From positions 1 through 40,259 of the forward strand of contig MPUH01000684.1 in assembly GCA_001970955.1 (NCBI GenBank): DNA of 40,259 bases. Direction: 5' to 3'. The translations under genes and the position numbers were made by a program. Positions 20,074 through 29,070 of the stretch are shown here, in pieces; the stretch's first letter is position 1; each line of letters begins with the position of its first letter. The DNA comes from Stentor coeruleus. Its lineage: Eukaryota > Ciliophora > Heterotrichea > Heterotrichida > Stentoridae. The notes under the pieces are model-generated. The model was given only the letters and a program-made list of their open reading frames with translations, did no database searches and was not told where the DNA came from.

Positions 20074-20760
20074 ATGAAAGGAGGACTTTAAAGTAATGAA
20101 TCTTTTTTAGGCTTAACAAAAGTTTGAATTTGAAAAAGAGAAAAGCATGCTTGAAATCAAGAATAGGAAAATTGTAGAAAAGTTAAAATTTGCAAGCGAA
20201 ATAAATTCTTAGACAATTTATTCTTATATAGGACTTGAAAAATAAGCTTTACAAAACAGGATTTAATATATATATATATAAGAGAAATCTAAGTATATTA
20301 TGAAATATTAAGTAATTATGAAACCAGAATTTACATTTGGAGAATAATATGAAGCCTTGAAAATAGGGAAAATATTTTGAAAATAAGCAGAATAGCATTT
20401 ATGGTAGTACGATGAATTTTATGAATTAGATAATTTGAAAGAGTTACTTGGAAAAAAACACAGCTTTTTAAAGACTTAAAAAAAGCTGTTGATAAGCAGA
20501 AAATTATATAAGAAAAAAGTTAAGATTGTTTAGTTGAAGAATCTTTGGAGGAAATTAAGACTAGTTTCATATTGAAATTGTATATAAAAAATGTGATTAG
20601 GTTTTTAAAGAAAAGTCTAGAAATTAGTATTTGTGAAAAAGCTTAATGATTACAAAAAATAACAATAATTAGAATGATTCGATATTATTTAAGAGAAAGT
20701 TATGATGCCAATATGAAGAATTATTATAATAAAGAGTTGATAAGAAAATGAATCAAGGAA
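20074..20760 (+). pseudogene. Protein-like tract with many in-frame TAA/TAG
   Basis: One frame (tag at 20108 in phase) reads as charged, helix-like protein between stops: KFEFEKEKSMLEIKNRKIVE, TIYSYIGLEK, VIMKPEFTFGE, YDEFYELDNLKELLGKKHSF. Stops inside are nine or so TAR and one TGA, and the protein-like sense shifts frame near 20480. The TAR density is about what AT-rich random DNA gives, so the evidence for a real gene remnant is weak; no 15-16 nt GT...AG intron removes the stops. A decayed gene is the simplest reading. Confidence 0.3.
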
Positions 20761-20997
20761 ATAAGGTTGAAAATATTTTGCAGAGTGACAATTTTCTGAA
20801 TAATAAACCAGAATTATTGAAGAAGATGCATGGGAATAGGAATATTTACGATGTGAATATATATATACCTATATCTTGGATAAGAACTTATTAAAATTAT
20901 CTTTATAATTGCATTAAAGTACTCAATTTAATTTTTTTAAATTGTATAAAATTTTAGTACTACATTAAGAGCATTTCTTTATAAAGTTAAAGCTAGA

Positions 20998-21824
20998 TTA
21001 GATCCTCTCTGATTTTCCTTCCATTAAAATGGCTTTAGGATTATTATTTATTATAAAACATCATCGAATTTTTTTTGTAAAATTTTGATTCATAAGCATT
21101 CTTAAAGCTTTTTGAAGGTTTTCAAACATAGATTCTATGATTTTCTTTGTAAATATTCACACATCAATTCTTTTAAACTAACAGTTATTTTCTGAATAAC
21201 GTTAACTGTGCACTTTATTGTGTTTTCTAATAATCCCTATTCTAAAAATCTTCATGATATATCTGTTAGTATATTTAATAAAGAAATGGGTAATAATATT
21301 GCAAAAACCCTCATAGACCATAAACTGATATACTCTTGTAGCTATTAAAGAACCATTTTTGTTTATAAAAGCCCAATGAACTACTCATAAATTATCATCA
21401 GGGATATAGAGTCTGTTGTGAATATCAGCAAGAACTTTCAATTATCAGGATTATAGAATGTTAAATTTAAGATAATTACTGCTAAAATCTTTGTTCAATT
21501 AGACTTTATAGCTAAAACTTTATTCTGTATATAGAAAGCTTAAAAAAATTGTTTGTATTTAGTATATATAATAACTATAGGAAGCTGAATTGAATGAAGA
21601 TATAAGTATCAACCATATCTAAGTTTAAAAGATAATTTCTTGGGAAATACTAAAACCGTCATAATTCTCTGCTTTCTAATGATATAAACTATAATAGGAA
21701 TTTGGACCATAGTAAAGCACTTGCTGAGTTGAAGATACTTTAAAAACTTGTGCTTTTTATTAGAAGTTTTGACAGAAAAATTGTCATAGAAGGTGATAGC
21801 TTGTTCATATAGCCATTTGAGCAT
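20998..21824 (-). pseudogene. Decayed coding tract, two frames, unknown family
   Basis: A 71-codon open frame (21824-21609, starting LKWLYEQAITFYDNF) is followed in another frame by a longer protein-like tract (21435-20998) with VLADIHNRLYIPDDNL, VVHWAFINKNGSLIATRVYQ and a 58-codon stop-free run. That second frame has five internal stops in 146 codons (three TGA, one TAA, one TAG), fewer than expected by chance in such AT-rich DNA. Family not recognised; a transposon or gene-family relic is possible. No mini-intron explains the stops. Confidence 0.4.
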
Positions 21825-22029
21825 TTAGCAGCGAAATTTTATAATGATTTTTGAAGTTAAGGAAATTATGATTTTGTGTAGATAAAGTGTTGATTGATAT
21901 GCTTAAATAGGCTTTATTATAAGATTAATAGATGTAAGCTATAATAAAATAAGGCATTAGAGTTATAAGAAGGTTTAGATATTTTAGGAGTTATTCTCTT
22001 ATAGCCTACATTTTTTCCTTATATAATCT

Positions 22030-22817
22030 TTACAGTGGTTCCGATTTTTCTGCAACTACTGAAGAAAAACGTTTCTTCTTAGTCTCATAGCCTGTATCTC
22101 CTTTACTAACTGATTCAAAAATTGCTGTCATTGGATGATTTTTCACAACTTTTTGTATTCTTTTTTTATTATTCTGCTTAGAATAATTTTCTTTATATTT
22201 CTTGGCCATCTCATACTCTAACTTAAATTTTTCTAATGGGAAATTCGAAGGTCTTTCAATAAGCCTTTGTATAAAATTTTTATTTTCTTTGATGATTTTT
22301 TCTTTTTCCATTCGACGGTGAAATGAGTTTAAAGTTTGTGGGCTTTTATATTTACGAATACGCTGTGGACTGAATTTTCTCTCAAGGATAGCTGATATTT
22401 TATAGTTTAGGATTTGGTTCTCTCGGTTGATTTCGTTAGCTTTAGCAATTTGTAAAAAACTACATGGTTTTTTATGGTCTTTTTTGTTACAATCTTGGGT
22501 TAAAGTTTGAGAGAAAGTGTCTCTGTGCTTGATTTCTTCCAAACGTTTTTTATGAAGTTTTGTTGAGTATTCTTGATAAATCTTGGAAGTTAAATTTTCA
22601 AAGCATGAATCTGCTATCATATTATATTTATTATATATACCGAGCAATTCTTTCTCACAATAAGCATGTGCAACAATATATTCTAAATCATCTTCACATA
22701 TAATAAATCCAAAAAATCTTTTAAACACCTAATCAAAACCTCATCCAATAATTTACAATAGCCAACACTATCCTCTATCAAAAACTTTACGTTTTTTTCA
22801 AAGCCAACTAATTTCAT
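22030..22817 (-). CDS. CFAP97-like (Hemingway-type) protein, frameshifted near start
   Basis: The main frame runs from 22728 (after a TAG, with no ATG before Met at 22620) to TAA at 22030. Upstream, an ATG at 22817 opens another frame reading MKLVGFEKNVKFLIEDSVGY and onward to about 22710. Adding one T to the 6-base T-run (A-run at 22711-22716 on +) would join the two smoothly (LKDFFGFIICEDDLEYIV), so a one-base deletion, real or from sequencing, is likely. The main part is basic and helical; SFHRRMEKEKIIKENKNFIQ then FKLEYEMAKKYKENY resembles the KIAA1430/CFAP97 domain of ciliary proteins. That match is by eye and moderate. Confidence 0.65.
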
Positions 22818-22953
22818 TAGCGCCTTCCCCCAAACATCATTTTTTTTATTTTCTCTTCAAAATCCTCATAGCCTCTATATAAATATAAAAAATCTTCACC
22901 AACAACAAAAAATACTCTCCAACTAAACTATTCTTATTTTCAAAAATTTAATA

Positions 22954-23514
22954 TTAAATCACTCTACAAGAACATGTATTTCCATATCCACATTTATCCA
23001 TACAAGAGTTTTTTTTAATCTCTTGCCCTGTAGTTTCATTTTTCCTAGATATAGACATATTCATCTCAACTTCTGTTTGTAAAACACTAACTTGATCAAA
23101 AAGCTTCATCAAATAATCTTGTTGGATTTTCAGGTTTTGTATAGTCAAAGCATCTATTCCATTCATTTTTGGCGATTGTTTTATCTCAAACGACACATTT
23201 TGTGAAGGAAGTTTTGACATTGGGAAACTTGAAAGTTCTTGGGTTTTCATCAGAAACTGTTCAAGACGTAGTTCAACTTGACAGGATATTTGTTGATTTT
23301 TTTCCATGATTACTTGAACATCTTCTGATTTTAATGTTTCTGAGGTGTGCTCCTCTTGTGATTCTGAAATGCTTGGAAAAGTATTAAAGTCGTCTTGGCA
23401 TGCTCTTGTTGGCCCTTCATAGCTTGGATCTATACCAGCAGTTTCTTCGTCGTCAGTCACTTTTAAACCATAGTCTGAGGGTCTTTCAGCCATTTTCAAA
23501 TTTTTAATTGACAT
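22954..23514 (-). CDS. Unknown protein with C-terminal CaaX-like motif
   Basis: 186 aa, ATG at 23514 (Met8 is an alternative), TAA stop. The N-terminal 70 residues are acidic and probably disordered (TDDEETAGIDPSYEGP). Residues about 70-160 are helical with a possible coiled coil (IQNLKIQQDYLMKLFDQVSV). The C-terminus is Cys-rich, CMDKCGYGNTCSCRVI; the last four residues CRVI fit a CaaX prenylation box, with extra cysteines nearby that could be acylated. A membrane-attached adaptor is plausible; the family was not recognised. It sits 136 bases upstream of the CFAP97-like gene on the same strand. Confidence 0.75.
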   Translation of the reverse strand: MSIKNLKMAERPSDYGLKVTDDEETAGIDPSYEGPTRACQDDFNTFPSISESQEEHTSETLKSEDVQVIMEKNQQISCQVELRLEQFLMKTQELSSFPMSKLPSQNVSFEIKQSPKMNGIDALTIQNLKIQQDYLMKLFDQVSVLQTEVEMNMSISRKNETTGQEIKKNSCMDKCGYGNTCSCRVI

Positions 23515-24241
23515 TATTATATTTATGATTTAATTTAGTTAGGATAATGTGGCGGATTATGCTGTAAAATTATAAGAATGGCTTTAAGTTATGTAATTTT
23601 ATAAGGAAAGAATTGGAGCCTTGGGTTTGTGTTTAAGAGAAGATGTGAAGAGAATAATAGAATTAAGTGCAAAGGATAAGGGTAAGAAGATGGGTTTTGG
23701 CATTTTTTTAGTTAATGTGGATTTTTTATTTGAATAAATAGGTTGAATTTATGAATTGGTATGAAGGATTATATTTTTTTTAAGAAAAAGTGTTATAATA
23801 TAAGAAATAAAATAGTTTAAATGCTAGTGTTTCAATTTTATANAAGGGTTATATTTTTTTAAGAAAAAGTGTTATAATATAAGAAATAAAATAGTTTAAA
23901 TGCTAGTATTTCAATTTTATGATATTTTTATGCATTTCATTGGTTTATTTATATATTTTTATTAGTTTATATAACTTCATCTGCATATAAATTATAATAC
24001 CTTATGTCATTATCCAATATCATTTTTCAAAAATGTTTTATCACTTTAATCATTAAATAATTTCTCTTGTACCTAAATTAAAACTTTCCTCTCGCTTATA
24101 AGCATAACTGTTCATGCAAATCATCTTTTAAAAAAAGCAAATAATTTCCCGTGTTTCAAATTAATCCTAAGTTAAAGCTAGCTTCCTTAAAATTCAAAAT
24201 CCATCACCATTTCATCACCCAAATAAAAATCTAACTAAAAA
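23515..24241. other. Divergent spacer with N-junction duplication
   Basis: The left part (23515-23760) is C-poor on +, the right part (about 24060-24241) G-poor on +, as expected between divergent genes. The middle holds the duplication around the N at 23843. No coding frame or RNA gene was recognised. Confidence 0.5.
23764..23920. repeat. Near-identical 79/77-bp copies around a single N
   Basis: Copy 1 is 23764-23842, the N is 23843, and copy 2 is 23844-23920. Differences are GATT/GGTT near the start, one T in a T-run (8 versus 7) and one G/A. This suggests overlapping contig ends from two alleles or with sequencing errors, not merged during scaffolding. Confidence 0.9.
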
Positions 24242-26011
24242 ATGAATTCATTAAACATTAAAGGTAAAGAAGAACAAGAGATCTTGGCAAAACTTGATGG
24301 TCCTGACAATACCTATTATTTCTTACATCAACCTTGGATGATCAAATGGGCTCAGTTTATAAAATACAACAAAGAAAGACCTGGAAAAATCATTAACAAA
24401 GAATTATTCTCAGGAAATGGGCGTTTAAAACCAGGACTAGAACGAGGAATCCATTACAGATGCATTAATAGTAAACAATGGGAATTCCTCAAGTCTAACT
24501 ATAGCTGTGATATGGAAATATGCCAAAAAACTACAGACATCTACGGTAATCTTATAGAAGATAAGCATAATAATATAGAAACAATCGTAAAACCTAAGGA
24601 AAACAGTCTAAAAACTCAAACTATGACTAACGATGAACCTAAGAGGTACGATCCTAAGACGAAATCTAATGATAATTCAATATCTAATAAAGAATATGTA
24701 GTCAAAACAAAAGAGCATGTAAAAAGTTTAGATAAAACTCCTGAAGAAGGGAAATTGAAAAGAATTGTATCAAGTGATAGACGCTCTCAGTTTCGCACTG
24801 AAGATAAAAACCTTATAAAACTATCATATTCGCCTAAGCCAACTGGAAATCAAGATCCAAAAAATGATGTAAAAACATCATATCTTTATACTAATGATAA
24901 AACTACTGATAAAAGACTTGAAACTGCTAATAGTCAACTATTATCTGCAAATAAAAAATACTCAGATATTTTATCTAAACCTCCACTAAAAACTATCTCA
25001 GAGTTCAATTCTATAAAAAAAACTACAGAAGGGTATTTTCCTTTTGAATCACCTAATAAATCTCCTATAAATTCCCAAAACTCTACATCTAGCCGCCTTG
25101 TCCAAATGCCGAAGACCTTAAGTAGCAGTATGTTTTTGTTTCAATTTGGCATTGAAAACCCTATGTATCAGTGTTTTATGAACTCAGCTTTGCAATGTTT
25201 ATTTTCCTTTCCACAGGCTATTTCTGATATTGCCCAAACTAAATCATCATCTCCAGTACTTAGTGCAATAAAAAATATAGTCAAAGATGCGCAAAACGGA
25301 AGGAAAAGTGTCTCAGCTGCACCCTTAGCTAGTTTTTTCGCCCGCCAGTTCCCTAAAAATAAACAACATGACAGTCCTGAGTTCCTTCGTCTCCTTCTTG
25401 ATAAGCTCAACACAGAATTCGGAATTCAGAAAGCCTTACCTAAATCCAGTGATCCTTGGGAAATCCATAAGTCCAAATTTTCAGAATTCCTTTCTTGTAC
25501 TTTTTTAGGCCTTCTTTGTAGTACCGTTGAGTGCTTAAAATGCTCAAACAAAACTTACTCATATGAACCATTTACAACTCTCATCCTCAAGCTAACCTCC
25601 TCTCTTACAGACTCCATCTCTGACTTTATGTCCAAAGAGAAAATCCTTAGAGAGTATAAATGCGCTAAATGTAAAGCTCTTAGAGACATTCACAAATCAT
25701 TCAGTCTTCACACCCTTCCACCTTATCTAATCCTCCAGCTCAAGCGTTTTAAATGGACTCCTCATCTAACTAAAGTTAGCTCCTTTTGTAATTTTGAACC
25801 AACTTTATCCATTAAAAACCTCAATGGACAAAGTGTAAATTATCGTCTTATAAGCATTATTGTTCATTCAGGAACTGCTGAAGGTGGACACTATTATACT
25901 TATAGTTACCGAGGGGACTGGTATTGTTTTAATGATAATGAGGTCAGACCATGCAGCCAAAGGGAAGTTTTTGACAGTCAAGCTTACGTGCTTTGTTATT
26001 CCCAAACATAA
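24242..26011 (+). CDS. Ubiquitin-specific protease with DUSP domain
   Basis: 589 aa cysteine protease that removes ubiquitin. Residues about 25-95 match a DUSP domain (WAQFIKYNKERPGKI, LKPGLERGIHYRCI, QWEFLKSNY), followed by a charged, Ser-rich linker to about 295. The USP core has the Cys box NPMYQCFMNSALQCL with Cys311, QHDSPEFLRLLLDKL, two zinc-type CxxC pairs (ECLKC and YKCAKC), PPYLILQLKRFKW, and the His box with His550 (GGHYYTY) and Asp565 (FNDNEV). All catalytic residues are present. The canonical NT before the Cys is MYQ here, a mild variation. DUSP plus USP is the layout of the USP4/11/15/20/33 type; the substrate is unknown. TAA stop; convergent with S15, 21 bases away. Confidence 0.96.
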   Translation: MNSLNIKGKEEQEILAKLDGPDNTYYFLHQPWMIKWAQFIKYNKERPGKIINKELFSGNGRLKPGLERGIHYRCINSKQWEFLKSNYSCDMEICQKTTDIYGNLIEDKHNNIETIVKPKENSLKTQTMTNDEPKRYDPKTKSNDNSISNKEYVVKTKEHVKSLDKTPEEGKLKRIVSSDRRSQFRTEDKNLIKLSYSPKPTGNQDPKNDVKTSYLYTNDKTTDKRLETANSQLLSANKKYSDILSKPPLKTISEFNSIKKTTEGYFPFESPNKSPINSQNSTSSRLVQMPKTLSSSMFLFQFGIENPMYQCFMNSALQCLFSFPQAISDIAQTKSSSPVLSAIKNIVKDAQNGRKSVSAAPLASFFARQFPKNKQHDSPEFLRLLLDKLNTEFGIQKALPKSSDPWEIHKSKFSEFLSCTFLGLLCSTVECLKCSNKTYSYEPFTTLILKLTSSLTDSISDFMSKEKILREYKCAKCKALRDIHKSFSLHTLPPYLILQLKRFKWTPHLTKVSSFCNFEPTLSIKNLNGQSVNYRLISIIVHSGTAEGGHYYTYSYRGDWYCFNDNEVRPCSQREVFDSQAYVLCYSQT

Positions 26012-26032
26012 CACATTATAATCATAAATCTA

Positions 26033-26470
26033 TTACTTAAGATCTACGGCTGTTGAACCTTTAGAAGCTCCAATGCCTGGTCTTCCATGTTTCACAGGTT
26101 TGTAAGTTATTGAAAACTCAGCTAGATATCTGCCGATCATGTCAGGCTTGATTTCAACTGGGACAAAAGTTCTTCCATTATAGATACCAACTACTGATCC
26201 AACTAGTTCAGGTAAGATTATAGCATTACGTAAATGGGTTTTAACGGCTTTTGGCTTCTCACCTAGAGGAACATCTTTTTTGGCTGCTACACATTTCTTG
26301 TAAAAACGAATGTATTTATGAGGAACTTCACGATTTACTAGTCTTCGTTTAGCCCTGCTCCCAAGCATCTTCACAAATTTGTCCCTTTCCATTTTCACAA
26401 GGTCCTCAAGGTCGATTCCTTTGTAGGTATAGCGTCTAAAGGTCCTTTTCTTTGGTTGGGAATCTGCCAT
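26033..26470 (-). CDS. RPS15: 40S ribosomal protein S15 (uS19)
   Basis: 145 aa, the expected size. Clear family signatures are RTFRRYTYKGIDLEDL at the start, LGSRAKRRL, MIGRYLAEFSITYKPVKHGR and the C-terminal GIGASKGSTAVDLK (family: GIGATHSSRFIPLK type). uS19 lies in the head of the small subunit close to the decoding centre and the P-site tRNA. Codons are more GC-ending than in the neighbours, as expected for a highly expressed gene. Its ATG directly follows the stop codon of the upstream B-box-like gene on the same strand, leaving no intergenic base, so its promoter and leader must lie inside that gene. Confidence 0.98.
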   Translation of the reverse strand: MADSQPKKRTFRRYTYKGIDLEDLVKMERDKFVKMLGSRAKRRLVNREVPHKYIRFYKKCVAAKKDVPLGEKPKAVKTHLRNAIILPELVGSVVGIYNGRTFVPVEIKPDMIGRYLAEFSITYKPVKHGRPGIGASKGSTAVDLK

Positions 26471-27106
26471 TTATATTAAAATGTGTTTAAACTTAACTTT
26501 TGATGTCTTTTTTGGTGGAGAATTTGCTCTGGGCATTTGAATTACCTGTTGGTGAAGATCAACTTTATTATTTTCTTCGAAATAGGCTTTCACCATGCTA
26601 TTCAAATTTTCATTTTCTACTTTTATTTCAATAAATTCTTCATTTATGCTATAAAATATTTTTGGGATGTAATTATAAGTAAACATTTCATTCATATCGC
26701 CCGACACTAATACTTGTTCTATTTTTGTTTTGCAAGCCTTATGCTTAATAGTAGTGATTTTTTCTATGCTTTCTATAGCGTTTTGGCAGCACTCAACTGA
26801 GTTATTTAGACTTCTTAAAGCTGATGAGGTTTCTTTAGAGATTTTTAATATCAGCCTTTCTGTTGAGCATATGATATTGCTTTTTATCTGATTAATTTGC
26901 TTTATAAAATCCTTTATTTTGTTTTGAAGATCTTTTTTATATTGAGGATTTACTTGAATTATTATTGAATCAAGTCTTTTAATCATATGGTGAGCACTTG
27001 ATTCTAAGTGATTTGAAAGATGCCCACTGCATACAAAGACTTTTTCTTTGCACTCGCATATATAAGTAGCTTGGATGTTGCATTTGGAATACACACATTT
27101 TTCCAT
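26471..27106 (-). CDS. B-box-like zinc finger and coiled-coil protein
   Basis: 211 aa, ATG at 27106, TAA at 26473-26471. The N-terminus has Cys4, Cys9, Cys17, Cys19, Cys26, His29, His33 and His39 with CSGHLSNHLESSAHH, the pattern of a B-box zinc finger (first pair spaced by four rather than two residues). A helical, coiled-coil region follows (about 55-125), then a mixed region and a short basic tail. The B-box plus coiled coil layout resembles the central part of TRIM proteins, but there is no RING domain. It probably mediates protein binding. The gene abuts RPS15 with zero spacing. Confidence 0.8.
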   Translation of the reverse strand: MEKCVYSKCNIQATYICECKEKVFVCSGHLSNHLESSAHHMIKRLDSIIIQVNPQYKKDLQNKIKDFIKQINQIKSNIICSTERLILKISKETSSALRSLNNSVECCQNAIESIEKITTIKHKACKTKIEQVLVSGDMNEMFTYNYIPKIFYSINEEFIEIKVENENLNSMVKAYFEENNKVDLHQQVIQMPRANSPPKKTSKVKFKHILI

Positions 27107-27134
27107 ATTTTATTATTTGGTAATAAGAATTATT

Positions 27135-27476
27135 ATGGAAAATGAAAACTTGGCAAATTATAAGAATGCAGTATGTGACAAAGAGCGTAATGATTAAGCA
27201 GATTTAATTAAGAAATATCAACTATGTTGTAATACAAAAGGTGAAAAGAAATGCTATGATTTGCATTTAGAGGTTGAGGCATGTGATGTTATACAGTGAG
27301 GTTTAAGTAGTGATTATATCTCACAGGAGATGGAAATCGAATTTTATAACACTCAAAAGCAAGAACTATGGAAAAACAGACTTCAGCGACATCAATCATT
27401 TTCTATTGCGTACGAAGATTTCTATAAATCTAGTCCAGTAACATTCTTATCAACCCTCTTAAAATTATTCAATTAA
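27135..27476 (+). CDS. Small Cys-containing protein with two 15-nt introns
   Basis: The genomic frame from ATG 27135 is interrupted by TAA and TGA, but each stop lies inside a perfect 15-nt GT...AG segment: GTAATGATTAAGCAG (27187-27201) and GTGAGGTTTAAGTAG (27296-27310), both with A at position 10. Removing them gives 103 aa ending SPVTFLSTLLKLFN. The spliced protein has Cys14, 26, 27, 35 and 45; the 35/45 pair has CX9C spacing, as in CHCH-type mitochondrial intermembrane proteins, but the full twin pattern is not met. The second half is helical (EMEIEFYNTQKQELWKNRLQ). It is divergent from the B-box gene (28 bases) and 34 bases before the next + gene. Confidence 0.8.
27187..27201 (+). other. 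15-nt intron 1 of the small gene at 27135
   Basis: GTAATGATTAAGCAG: GTA start, AG end, A at position 10, carries the in-frame TAA. Splicing joins GAG-C to AT, giving Glu-His. Confidence 0.8.
27296..27310 (+). other. 15-nt intron 2 of the small gene at 27135
   Basis: GTGAGGTTTAAGTAG: GT start, AG end, A at position 10, carries the in-frame TGA. Splicing joins CA to T, giving a His codon and keeping the frame. Confidence 0.8.
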
Positions 27477-27510
27477 ATCCATCTAACAAATAATTTGATT
27501 TTTAAACATC

Positions 27511-28662
27511 ATGTTCACATTTTCCTCTCATCATTCTTCACCAAGAACAATTGAACAGCTTTTATCATCTAAAGCCTATGAGATCTCACATAGAAAAAAG
27601 GCAAGTTCTTCTGAACCAGCTTCGTGTAGCAATGCACGAGTTGAAGCAGTTCTTCTATTGAAACACGCAAGGTCTCAAGCTAAAATCACAGCTTTAAGAG
27701 TAAAAAAGCAAGCTAATGAAACTAAAAGCCTTAGACCAGCACCAAAAATAAATAAAGTCTCAAAACAAATCATAGAGATTAAAGAAGGTAAATGGGATAG
27801 TACACTTAATAGCTATGCAAATTCCATTGTTGCAGGGACAAAAAGTTCAAAGTGTTTTATAATGCACCCAAAGCATAGCTTTCTTTCATTAGCTGACTTG
27901 GAAGTTCAAGAAAACAAAGACGTCTCAGAACAGAACTCTTGTTTTCATATAAAAAAACACTCAGAAGGCACTTTTTCACAAGAAAGTCTTGTAAACTTAC
28001 TAAAAACTAAAGATCCTAACTCCAAAGCTCATGAAAGCAGGATAACTCTATCATTTACCCAAGAAAACTTCAATTTGCAAACTAAAGATCTTAGTGAAAG
28101 CCACAAATTTATTAAAAAAAGTAGCCAAAAACTCATAAAAAGTTCATCTGGAAATACAAATAGAATAAACTCAGTCAAAAGCAACCCTGAATCCTCATTA
28201 AAAATTAATAAAGCTAAAGAAGAGCTTAGCAATATAAGAAAAGCTCTCTTTGCCAAACAACAAAAAAAGGAAGTTGAAGAAAAAAAAGATATATTAAATA
28301 TGACAGTGCAACAAAGAAACGAATATTGGCTTAATAAAAAAAATACAAAAATCAATAAAGAACAAGAAAAAAAAAAGGAAGAAGAGATCAAGATGTGCAC
28401 TTTTTCCCCTAAAATTGTCCCAAGAATTGATATTTCTAAAGATTCAAGGAATATCAAACCTACATCGTTTTATTCTACAAAATATAGTGAGCAGATGAAC
28501 TTAACAATCAATAAAAATAAAAACTGTTTGAATTCAAATAAACACAAAAAGAAAAAGGTCTTGATATATAAAGCATTATCTCCACATAGACAACAAATAA
28601 CTAAAGCGCTATCAGAAGATATTTTCAAGAAAAAAAATTTTTTAGTTGGTTTTAAAAGCTAA
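27511..28662 (+). CDS. Basic Ser/Lys-rich unknown protein, 383 aa
   Basis: ATG to TAA in one frame. The chain is Lys, Ser and Asn rich and mostly without predicted fold. A helical segment with Ala/Lys (VLLKHARSQAKITALRVKKQ) lies near residues 45-75 and a charged coiled coil near 230-300 (IRKALFAKQQKKEVEEKK). After it comes CTFSPKIVP, a short motif often seen in ciliate cytoskeletal or basal-body proteins, then a basic tail. No enzyme or membrane feature. Structural cytoskeletal role is likely but inferred only from composition. Confidence 0.75.
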   Translation: MFTFSSHHSSPRTIEQLLSSKAYEISHRKKASSSEPASCSNARVEAVLLLKHARSQAKITALRVKKQANETKSLRPAPKINKVSKQIIEIKEGKWDSTLNSYANSIVAGTKSSKCFIMHPKHSFLSLADLEVQENKDVSEQNSCFHIKKHSEGTFSQESLVNLLKTKDPNSKAHESRITLSFTQENFNLQTKDLSESHKFIKKSSQKLIKSSSGNTNRINSVKSNPESSLKINKAKEELSNIRKALFAKQQKKEVEEKKDILNMTVQQRNEYWLNKKNTKINKEQEKKKEEEIKMCTFSPKIVPRIDISKDSRNIKPTSFYSTKYSEQMNLTINKNKNCLNSNKHKKKKVLIYKALSPHRQQITKALSEDIFKKKNFLVGFKS

Positions 28663-29070
28663 GATTAATAACTACTTTGTGATATCTATTAGAGTTTTTA
28701 ATGAAAATATTAAATAACTAAGACAAAGAAAATGTTATAAATAGCTAGCTTTTTAAGAATTTAATGGTTAATTCCTGCATTATATATACTATGAAAGACA
28801 TTGAAAATATTAACGATGAAAATAATATTAGTTATTATGGAAAGTATGATGATTAAAAGAAAAAAAACATATTTTTCATTTGTAAATTGAAATTATATTA
28901 TAAAAGCAAAAATAATCTGGAGTAATTTTTGTTTATTCAGTACAAATTTTCAGTGATAATTATATAAGATGTCTGTTTATGCTTATTTAGCCATATACTT
29001 TTCATACCTTTTTATAATAAATAAGCAATTTAAGAATATCATCAGCCTTAAGGATTTTTTTAAGTTATCC
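28663..29070. other. Spacer between convergent genes
   Basis: AT-rich. A 21-codon frame (MKDIENINDENNISYYGKYD, from about 28790) ends at TAA and a 67-codon hydrophobic frame at 28969 overlaps the end of the - gene; both are regarded as chance. Confidence 0.4.

Larger units (their letters stand above)
19412..22029. other. 2.6-kb region without an intact gene
   Basis: It contains the N-flanking duplication, the inverted repeat, a short TA-dinucleotide run near 20268-20280 and two decayed protein-like tracts on opposite strands (listed separately). The left 450 bases are G-rich and C-poor on the + strand, consistent with the upstream side of the - strand gene ending at 18830. Nothing else was recognised. 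Confidence 0.5.
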
